Below are positions 42,219 through 50,526 of a stretch of DNA of 64,000 nucleotides, piece by piece (within the stretch, counting starts at the first letter, position 1; each line of letters starts with the position of its first letter). A model generated the notes under the pieces. The model had not been told where the DNA came from. It made no database searches and was given only the letters and a program-made list of their open reading frames with translations. Source of the stretch: Leptofilum sp965223285 (GTDB lineage: Bacteria > Chloroflexota > Anaerolineae > Promineifilales > Promineifilaceae); assembly GCF_965223285.1 (NCBI RefSeq), contig NZ_OZ244997.1:1798001-1862000 (forward strand), given 5' to 3'. The translations under genes were made by a program, and so were the position numbers.

Positions 42219-42268
42219 TGAACTCTATATCTCCTCAGTGCAGATCTGTGTAACAAAAAGGAAGCAAA

Positions 42269-43948
<1,680 letters not shown>

Positions 43949-44022
43949 GTAAGAAGAAACGGCCGTTCCTACCAAAATTGGAAACGGCCGTTTTCCCCCG
44001 CAAAACTGGAAAGCGGTAAATA

Positions 44023-44430
44023 TTATCGGCTGCTCGTCCGGTGCAGCGTAGCCGGGGCGAGTGGAACCCCGAGCGGAATCTCTACCAACGTATTGGAGAA
44101 CAGGAACGCTTCATAATCCACTGAAAACGGCACCGATGTCCCAGTTGAAAGGCAGGTGAGCGTCCCTGTAAAATGCAAGACCCCACCTGCGCCAACGGTT
44201 GCAGACCCGGCCGTTACGCCTTTGTCATCTCCACACAGCGTCCAGAAAGTATCGTATTGATACAGATCGTACACACCATCCCGGTCATTGTCGCTGATGG
44301 ACACTGTGCGCCGTGAGCCGTCGTTGGGATCAACCCCTTCCCATAAGCCAACAAAGTAATTGCCGGAGCCACCGCTATCGGCGCTGACCATAGATACTAG
44401 AAAAACGGCCGACAGTAAAATAAGAGCAAT
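44023..44430 (-). CDS. Small secreted protein of unknown function
   Basis: About 135 aa. The frame is open upstream into remnants of the STAND gene, but the true protein probably begins near 44430, where AGGAGG precedes a non-standard ATT, followed by the signal peptide IALILLSAVFLVSMVSA. The mature part has GLWEGVDPNDGSRRTVSISDNDRDGVYDLYQYD and two cysteines. The odd start may mean the true N-terminus was lost with the STAND gene's 3' end. Function unknown. Confidence 0.5.
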   Translation of the reverse strand: MALILLSAVFLVSMVSADSGGSGNYFVGLWEGVDPNDGSRRTVSISDNDRDGVYDLYQYDTFWTLCGDDKGVTAGSATVGAGGVLHFTGTLTCLSTGTSVPFSVDYEAFLFSNTLVEIPLGVPLAPATLHRTSSR

Positions 44431-44438
44431 ATTTCCTC

Positions 44439-45449
44439 CTAAGGAGCCCGCCTGCCTCCCATTGGGGTGGAAAACCACATTCCAGGCACCCGCTTCGCCA
44501 TGTCCCTTAAAACGAAGCTGCAACCGGTGCATTTGTAAAGATTGGTGCAGTGCCTCCTCTGCGGAACGTGTATAAGCCGCTGCTGCATCAGCTCACCAAA
44601 TGCTCTGTATTGCAACAGTCGATGTGTGAAGTCAGCTCTAAGGGTAATGACGACACACAAACGAGACTGGGGGTCGAGAACGGCCGTTACTAAACTTTGT
44701 AAAAACAGTTCCCGGACAGCTTCCTCCTCCACTAACGTAAATAACTCCTCAAACTGATCGATAACCAGCAGCAGCTCCGTCTCGTCATCAACCGGCAGGC
44801 AGCTTTGTACGGCACCCACCAAACCACGATCATCCTGTTGCAAATCTGCAAGCAGTGATGGCATGGGCTTTGAAGCCACCTGCTGTAACGCAGATGCCAA
44901 TTCTTCCCATGGCTTAGCGCCGGGAGAAATTCTGACGATGAGCCAGTTTTTTGAGCCGGGCAGCTTGCCCTGCCGCACTTTGGGTAACAGACTCGCATTT
45001 ACCAACGATGATTTGCCACTGCCGTTAGGACCAACAATCGCTAGAAACCGTTCCGCATCACTACCGTCTGACATGCAATCTAGCAACGTCTCAATCATTC
45101 TGTCTTGGCCGCAGAAGTTTTCGGCATCTGCTTCCGCAAAGGGTCGCAAACCCTGATACGGGTTGGCAAGCGCAGCAATTTGCTGTGGTGTCATAGCAGG
45201 TGCAGGAATGGGCGTTGGGGGCTGTTCCTGACGTGCTAGCTGAACAAAGCCTGCCTGTTCTGCATCGGAAATTTTTAAAGATTGTGCCAGCAATAATGCT
45301 AACTGAACAGACGGCCGTAACGTATCCCCCTCAATCTTGCGAATAGTGATGGGCGCACAACCAGAACGCCGCGCCAATTCTGCCTGCGTCAAACCCAGCC
45401 AGGTACGCCGCTCACGCAAAATCTGGCCAAATGAAGATTGATTAACCAT
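44439..45449 (-). pseudogene. Truncated XRE-STAND NTPase-WD40 gene
   Basis: The first about 300 codons are intact: XRE helix-turn-helix (FGQILRERRTWLGLTQAELARRSGCAPITIRKIEG), then NPYQGLRPF, P-loop GPNGSGKSSLVNASLLP, and LLLVIDQFEELFTL. After GELMQQRLIHVP the frame leaves the family sequence. In the next frame AEEALHQSLQMHRLQL and FKGH...VVFHPNG follow, the join between NTPase and WD40 propeller, showing an internal deletion. The propeller itself is then cut off at FHPNG and replaced by the secreted-protein gene. Originally a large regulator or defence-type STAND protein; now broken. Confidence 0.8.
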
Positions 45450-45614
45450 TTGCCTCTCACTTTTATAGTTTTGTTACAAATCGTTGATTCCAAGAGAAAT
45501 CGTTATTGATTCAGGTAGTAACACTATAAAAAGATTAGCAGTTTCCGTCAATTTGTTTCTGCTTTGGCACGGCCGTTTTATAATCAAGCAAAATCTTACC
45601 TAAAGGAGCAATTG

Positions 45615-46103
45615 ATGAAACGATTTTGGACTTTTTTTCTTCTTTTGTGCAGTACGGCCGTTTTCCTAATAGCGTGCAGTGACAACCAGACAGCAGAAGC
45701 TATGGTGCCAACCGAAGCACCAGAAGTTGCCGCAACCACTGCGCCTACAATAGCCCCGTCCGTCATTGAAGATACCGACAGCGGCAATAGTGGCCTCGCC
45801 CTCATAGGCCAAACTGGCAATCCTCAATTTTTGAACGCCTATGCCAGTTGGTGATCGACCTGACGCGCGAATGCGCCTATCGTGGATAGGCTAGAACGTG
45901 ATTTTTCTGCCCAGATAGAGTTTTTCGTGCTGGATGTTGATATGGCTGACTCGCGGCTGTACATGGATGAATATGCTATCCGCACCCGCTCTACCTATGT
46001 TTTGCTAGATGCTGCTGGCGAAGAAGTAATGCGCTGGAATGGACCATTAGATGGCGACCAGGTAGCAGCAGATATAGCCAGTTTTCTGGAAAGTACCCCA
46101 TAA
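45615..46103 (+). CDS. Thioredoxin-like lipoprotein, candidate selenoprotein with UxxU motif (two in-frame TGA)
   Basis: 162 codons, ATG preceded by AAAGGAG. Lipoprotein signal with LIAC lipobox (residues 14-17), Thr/Ala/Pro-rich linker to about 60, then a thioredoxin fold: PQFLNAYASW-(TGA)-ST-(TGA)-RANAPIVDRLERDF, FFVLDVDM, YVLLDAAGEEVMRWNG. The frame continues without shift through TGA at 45852-45854 (codon 80) and 45861-45863 (codon 83), exactly where the family has CxxC. A perfect hairpin (45875-45891) follows. Read as selenocysteines, the product is an outward-facing UxxU (diselenide) redoxin. A pseudogene would not be expected to lose both, and only, the two catalytic cysteines to TGA. 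Confidence 0.82.
45875..45891 (+). promoter_or_regulatory. Candidate bacterial SECIS hairpin of the UxxU gene
   Basis: Perfect 7-bp stem GCCTATC / GATAGGC with loop GTG, inside the coding sequence. The loop begins 19 nt after the second TGA and 28 nt after the first, both within the range reported for bacterial SECIS loops (about 16-37 nt), with G then U at its start as SelB requires. Confidence 0.72.
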
Positions 46104-46137
46104 TCTTGATGTCTATTGCAGTTTAGCTTTGATCAGG

Positions 46138-46170
46138 ACAGCCGCACTGTAAACGGCTGTACTGATTTTT
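46138..46170 (+). terminator. Terminator after the UxxU gene
   Basis: ACAGCCG / CGGCTGT, 9-base loop, then ACTGATTTTT. Lies between convergent genes. Confidence 0.6.
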
Positions 46171-46175
46171 GCTTC

Positions 46176-46838
46176 TTACTCTGATTCTGTGGGATAAGCT
46201 GGCACAATAATTTTGTCTGCTGCCAACAGAGGCCCAGGATTGACACGACGAAGAATAACGGCCGTGGTGCCAAATTGTTCAGCTAACCCCAACCAAGTAT
46301 CCCCCATCGCTACTGTATATTCTGCCACACAGGGTGAACCATGCACATCACCGTGGCTGCCAATATTAGGTACGGTCACAACAGCCCCAGGCTTTATGAA
46401 ATTTGGATTGGCTAATTGAGGATTTGCACGGCGAACGGCCGCATAATCGGCCCCGTAGCAGCGTGCAATTTGCATCAACCAATCCCCCGCCTGAACCTGA
46501 TGGTCTACAGTAGATCCAACAGCAGGTACATTGGTATTTTCGGCTGGTGATGTTTCTTCCGTGGGAGCTGGCTCTTCAACAGCCGGTTCCTCCTGTTGTT
46601 CGACCTCAGCTTCCTCTTCTGCTGGCTCCTCTTGTTGCTCAACCGTCTCTTCCGCTGGCTCCTCAGATGTTACCGCAGGCTGATCAATCACAGCCGTATC
46701 ATCTGGATTATTTACCGGATTGAGGGGTTGGTTTAAGGGGACAGCTGGTGTGGGGCCTTCTTCCTGGCAGCTTGCCGTTAGAAGCAAGCCAACCAACACA
46801 AAAAACAGAACTGGAACGCGAATCGTACGAAACTTCAT
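46176..46838 (-). CDS. Lipoprotein with two LysM domains
   Basis: 220 aa. Lipobox LTASC (Cys about 25), then an acidic Glu/Pro/Ala/Gln-rich spacer (EEPAEE, QQEEP repeats) to about 110, LysM 1 (about 114-157, HQVQAGDWLMQIARCYGADYAAVRRANPQL) and LysM 2 (about 171-216, YTVAMGDTWLGLAEQFG). LysM binds peptidoglycan or chitin-type glycans. It is likely a surface protein spanning to the cell wall. No catalytic domain. Confidence 0.88.
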   Translation of the reverse strand: MKFRTIRVPVLFFVLVGLLLTASCQEEGPTPAVPLNQPLNPVNNPDDTAVIDQPAVTSEEPAEETVEQQEEPAEEEAEVEQQEEPAVEEPAPTEETSPAENTNVPAVGSTVDHQVQAGDWLMQIARCYGADYAAVRRANPQLANPNFIKPGAVVTVPNIGSHGDVHGSPCVAEYTVAMGDTWLGLAEQFGTTAVILRRVNPGPLLAADKIIVPAYPTESE

Positions 46839-47187
46839 TACTTTCTCTCCTCTTTAATGAAACGCTTGCAAACCGCAACAGCAGATAGATAAACCCATTT
46901 ATATTTTTGTGTCGCAGGCAATGTATAAGGCAAGAATTAGGTTTGCTTATCTGGCAATGTCTACTGCCAGGAAGTCTCAAGTGAGAGTCGAGAAGCTCGA
47001 AGCTTGTTCACCTAATCTTATCGTAAAATTAAAAAAGGCCAAAAAGGCTCAATTCACTTCAACTTTTGCTCAAATTTTCAGAGGTGATGAATCGTAAGAA
47101 ACCATAAGGCACGCTGTAAGGATATGATCCTATTCTAGGATTGAACGTGGAAGGTAAACATCGTAGAACAACATTGAGGTACTAAGT
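46839..47187. other. 349-bp gap before the sugar transferase gene
   Basis: No credible gene. Contains a small hairpin ATCCTA-TTC-TAGGAT (47127-47141) in the putative leader of the sugar transferase. No riboswitch motif recognised. Confidence 0.5.
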
Positions 47188-47883
47188 ATGACACCTGTAG
47201 CGACCAAGACAACATTGAAGCAAGCCACCCAGAAAAGTGCCACCGTTACCCGGTTACCCCTAACGCAACGTAATGCCCAACAAGCCAACCGTCGGTTAAA
47301 GGCTTTACTTGATTATGCAATTGTCATTCCAGCATTAATGCTAATTTGGCCTTTGCTACTCATTCTTGCTATTGCTGTAAAGCTGGATTCCCCTGGCCCC
47401 ATTATTCACCGTCGGCGGGTGCTGGGTCGAGACGGCCGTATCTTCGATGCTTTCAAGTTCCGCACCATGTACGTCAACGGTGACGAAATCCTGGCGCAAT
47501 ATCCCAAGCTCAAAGCAGAGCTTAACCAGAACTATAAACTGAAATGTGACCCCCGCGTCACCCGCGTTGGTACGTTTTTGCGCAAGTTTAGCCTGGATGA
47601 GCTGCCACAGTTATTTAACGTATTGGCACAAGATATGTCTGTCATTGGTCCTCGCATCATCGCTCCCGATGAAATTACTAAGTACGGCCAGTGGGGGCAA
47701 ACATTGCTCACCGTCATGCCTGGCTTAACGGGCCTATGGCAAGTAAGCGGCCGTTCCAACACCTCTTATGACGAACGCGTCACGTTGGACATGCAATACA
47801 TTGATACGTGGTCCATATTCCAGGACATCAAAATCCTGTTCAAAACCATCCCGGCTGTCATGAAAGGCGATGGTGCTTACTAA
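47188..47883 (+). CDS. Exopolysaccharide-type sugar transferase (phosphoglycosyl transferase)
   Basis: 231 aa. Bacterial sugar transferase of the WbaP/WcaJ C-terminal type, moving a sugar phosphate to undecaprenyl phosphate to start a polysaccharide. Membrane helix about 38-65 (IVIPALMLIWPLLLILAIAV), then KLDSPGPIIHRRRVLGRDGRIFDAFKFRTM, FLRKFSLDELPQLFNVL, MSVIGPR and GLTGLWQVSGRS. No glycosyltransferase cluster around it, so an isolated gene. Followed by a strong terminator. Confidence 0.92.
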   Translation: MTPVATKTTLKQATQKSATVTRLPLTQRNAQQANRRLKALLDYAIVIPALMLIWPLLLILAIAVKLDSPGPIIHRRRVLGRDGRIFDAFKFRTMYVNGDEILAQYPKLKAELNQNYKLKCDPRVTRVGTFLRKFSLDELPQLFNVLAQDMSVIGPRIIAPDEITKYGQWGQTLLTVMPGLTGLWQVSGRSNTSYDERVTLDMQYIDTWSIFQDIKILFKTIPAVMKGDGAY

Positions 47884-47916
47884 AGATAACGAATTCCCTG
47901 ATTCCTCCCCAACCTG

Positions 47917-47947
47917 AAAACCTCCGCAATGCGGAGGTTTTCTTTTT
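47917..47947 (+). terminator. Rho-independent terminator
   Basis: 11-bp stem AAAACCTCCGC / GCGGAGGTTTT with AAT loop, then CTTTTT. Confidence 0.9.
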
Positions 47948-48010
47948 AGCAAAAAAGGCTCCCTTTTGGTAAGGAAGCCTTCTTAGGGGTGTTCTTATTG
48001 CTTGCAAAGA

Positions 48011-48205
48011 TTAACGGCGTTGCCGCTGGGCTTTGCGTTGCCGACGAACCGCTTTCTTCTTTTCAATACGCTGAAGCTCGCTTTTGGAAACAAACCAACG
48101 CTTACGACGCACATCAGCCAGCACTTTGCTTTTAATGACTGATTTGTTAAAGCGACGTAGCAGTTGCTCTTGCGATTCGTTTGAACGTAATTCAACTTTT
48201 GGCAG
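48011..48205 (-). CDS. rpsU: Ribosomal protein bS21, probable CTG start
   Basis: Small-subunit protein S21: PKVELRSNESQEQLLRRFNKSVIKSKVLADVRRKRWF followed by a basic Lys/Arg tail. The frame can open at a GTG (48214), but that sits directly against the Shine-Dalgarno. Starting at CTG (48205) gives 64 aa with the family N-terminus (M-P-x-V) and AAGGGGGTGA five bases upstream, close to the full anti-SD complement. S21 aids initiation and mRNA binding on the 30S. Confidence 0.85.
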   Translation of the reverse strand: MPKVELRSNESQEQLLRRFNKSVIKSKVLADVRRKRWFVSKSELQRIEKKKAVRRQRKAQRQRR

Positions 48206-48324
48206 TGTTCTCACCCCCTTTTTGGGATAATTTCATCTAAAATGCTACAGAAGTGCGGTACTGACCACACCATCTATAAGTTTACCGCCTCTATCAAGAA
48301 TCGCAAAATCAATTTTGAGTTTGG

Positions 48325-48960
48325 CTACAATATCAAAAAATCTCGCCCTTTCAATCGCTCGTCGATTTTTTGCCAAATCTGGTCTAAATGTTCTTCATAC
48401 TGAATGTAATTTAGATTGTTTGTGTTAATAGTCAGCATAGAACTGCGAGAGAAGTTTGACGCCCAAGACTCATACAGTTCGTTGAGCCGTACCAGGTACG
48501 ATTCCGCAATGTTCTGCTCGTAATCCCGGCCTCTCTGGGCAATGCGCTGCTGCAAAGTTGGTACCGATGCCTGAAGATAAATGACCAGATGGGGCGGTGT
48601 TAGCACCGTGGCCAACGTTTGGTAAAGGTCATAATAGCAAGCCCAATCCCGCTGGCTCATATTGCCTTGCATATACAAGTTGCGGGCAAAAATCTCGGCA
48701 TCTTCATAGACGCTCCGATCTTGAATAATGGCGTTTTCTCGCTGGAGTAGGAAGTGATGCTGGCGCAATCGTCGCGACAAGAAAAATATCTGGGAGTTAA
48801 AGCTCCAGCGAGCCATATCCTCATAAAAATCAGCCAGATATGGATTTTCAGCTACGGCTTCATAAACTGGCTCCCAGCCCGTGCGCTTGGCCAGCAAATT
48901 GACCAGCGTGGATTTACCTACACCAATATTGCCTGCAATGGTTATAAAATATTTTGGCAT
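48325..48960 (-). CDS. Deoxynucleoside kinase (dGK/dAK family)
   Basis: 211 aa. P-loop ITIAGNIGVGKSTLVNLLAKR, then the family motifs EAVAENPYLADFYEDMARWSFNSQIFFLSRR and QDRSVYEDAEIFARN (ERS/DRS motif), and the lid RGRDYEQNI. Salvages deoxyadenosine or deoxyguanosine by phosphorylation. Met at 48960 chosen since the P-loop strand follows and AAGGGAAA lies upstream; the frame can extend to 48987. Confidence 0.88.
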   Translation of the reverse strand: MPKYFITIAGNIGVGKSTLVNLLAKRTGWEPVYEAVAENPYLADFYEDMARWSFNSQIFFLSRRLRQHHFLLQRENAIIQDRSVYEDAEIFARNLYMQGNMSQRDWACYYDLYQTLATVLTPPHLVIYLQASVPTLQQRIAQRGRDYEQNIAESYLVRLNELYESWASNFSRSSMLTINTNNLNYIQYEEHLDQIWQKIDERLKGRDFLIL

Positions 48961-49014
48961 TGTGATTTTTCCCTTAACATGATCCAACAGGCTTGTACAA
49001 CTTGAAGATTGTAC

Positions 49015-49932
49015 TCATTTTTGAGAGAGGAGAAAGTAGCAGAAAATGAGTCCGGTGTAGAGGAAGCCTGCCGTCGTTGACAGGATAACTAGCCGCTCAG
49101 AGCGCGGCGATTCTGGTTGCCGCCAAAAGCGATGCAGCAAGGCTGGTAGGCCAATCAGGCCAAACGGAAGCAGATACCAAGGAATGGTTCCCTTAACCAG
49201 GGCAATGAGGGCGATGAGTAGACAAACGGCCGTTACCAACCGCAACCCCGTCACCACGCGCATTTGACCAACCTTAGTGGTGAAAGTCCCACCCGTTTGG
49301 GCATCGACCATAAAATCACGCGCTTGCTGCTCAAGCTGCGCTGTCAATGAAGCTAAAAAGAGGATGGCTAGCAGCACGGCATCTAGCAAGCTCCAGGCAG
49401 CTTTAATAAGCACCATGCTCACCATGTAGGGGAATGTCTGCACAAACATGGCATGGGTCAACAGGTCGAGGCCAGGCCGATTTTTTAGCCGGATTGGCGG
49501 TGCTGAGTATGCCCAGGCCACAAAGCAACTGATCCCCCACAAAAGCCAGCCAAGCCAGCCAAATTGCGCATAAGCCAAAGCTACAAGCAACAATAGCGGT
49601 ATTGAAATGAGAAATAAATGTCGCCCAGATACCGGCTGCCGGACAAAAAAATTACGGCTCTGTTTTTGATAATCGAGTGCATCAAACGGGGCATCGTAAT
49701 AATCGTTGAGGGCAAACGCAAACCAGTAGCCAAAGCCCGTTGCGCAGACCAGCACGGCCGTTTCCCAACGAATCGCTTCATGAATGAGCAGTGGCAACGA
49801 GGCGATAATCAAGGCAACTTGCCAAGCATCCATATGATTTGTTGCTAATTTTAGGAGATTGTTTTTTGTGGGGAACGTTCGGCAATCTTGCTTTTGAGCC
49901 ATAAAGGTGACGTTCAAATATAGATGGCTCAT
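49015..49932 (-). CDS. UbiA-family prenyltransferase
   Basis: 305 aa, about eight to nine membrane helices. First aspartate-rich motif NDYYDAPFDALD; AYSAPPIRLKNRPGLDLL of the family; second motif position DFMVDAQTGG. It attaches a polyprenyl chain to an aromatic or glycerol acceptor (quinone, lipid or pigment). Acceptor undetermined. Met at 49932 or a later Met (49902) could start the protein. Confidence 0.82.
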   Translation of the reverse strand: MSHLYLNVTFMAQKQDCRTFPTKNNLLKLATNHMDAWQVALIIASLPLLIHEAIRWETAVLVCATGFGYWFAFALNDYYDAPFDALDYQKQSRNFFVRQPVSGRHLFLISIPLLLLVALAYAQFGWLGWLLWGISCFVAWAYSAPPIRLKNRPGLDLLTHAMFVQTFPYMVSMVLIKAAWSLLDAVLLAILFLASLTAQLEQQARDFMVDAQTGGTFTTKVGQMRVVTGLRLVTAVCLLIALIALVKGTIPWYLLPFGLIGLPALLHRFWRQPESPRSERLVILSTTAGFLYTGLIFCYFLLSQK

Positions 49933-49957
49933 CGCAAGTTGATTGACGATGGCCAGA

Positions 49958-50335
49958 TTAGTTTTCTAGCGGCGGTAGCAATTCATGCACCGTTTTGAGC
50001 AATTTATCAGGCATCACAGGTTGAGGCAAATATCGGTTGGCACCCGCCGCTAAACCTTCGCGAATGCTGCCACCATCGGCTCTGGCACTAACGATAATGA
50101 TGGGCAATTCGGTCGTTTTGGGATTTTGGCGGACACGTTCGCAGACGGCAAAGCCATCCATTTGTGGCATCATCACATCTAAGGTCATCAAATCTGGCAC
50201 ATTTATATCGAGCGAAACCAGGGCTTCCGCCCCGTCGGCAGCTTCCGCCACCCCAAAACCTGCCCGCTCCAGAATTAGGCGCAATAGCTGTCGCTTCATT
50301 GGATCGTCATCTACAATCAATACTGAATATCCCAT
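49958..50335 (-). CDS. Single-domain CheY-like response regulator
   Basis: 125 aa, receiver only: VLIVDDDPMKRQLLRLIL, phospho-acceptor in PDLMTLDVMMPQMDGF, then PIIIVSARADGG; the expected KP lysine is replaced (LPQPV). Start at 50335 has AAAGGCGG six bases upstream. No output domain, so it acts through protein contact. No cognate kinase adjacent. Confidence 0.9.
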   Translation of the reverse strand: MGYSVLIVDDDPMKRQLLRLILERAGFGVAEAADGAEALVSLDINVPDLMTLDVMMPQMDGFAVCERVRQNPKTTELPIIIVSARADGGSIREGLAAGANRYLPQPVMPDKLLKTVHELLPPLEN

Positions 50336-50526
50336 GATCATCCGCCTTTCTGAGAAACAGAAACCCTAAAGTCAGGGCCGGAGCCTAATCTATTCAAACA
50401 AGCCATAAGATGATCTTTTAACTGCGCACGATTCATCTTTTTTTACAGCGAAGAGGCTCAACCAGAAGTCGAGTTGACCCAATTATATAAAATACTTATA
50501 AATTTTCATAGTGATTGCTCAATTTC

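Noticed and set aside
45852..45863. The thioredoxin-like gene as two separate ORFs or a pseudogene
   Set aside because: Both halves are in the same frame with no indel, and the two stops match the CxxC cysteines exactly, with a perfect SECIS-like hairpin downstream. Random decay would not target only these.
46909..47097. 62-aa ORF in the gap before the sugar transferase
   Set aside because: No ribosome site, low-complexity basic composition, and no recognisable features.
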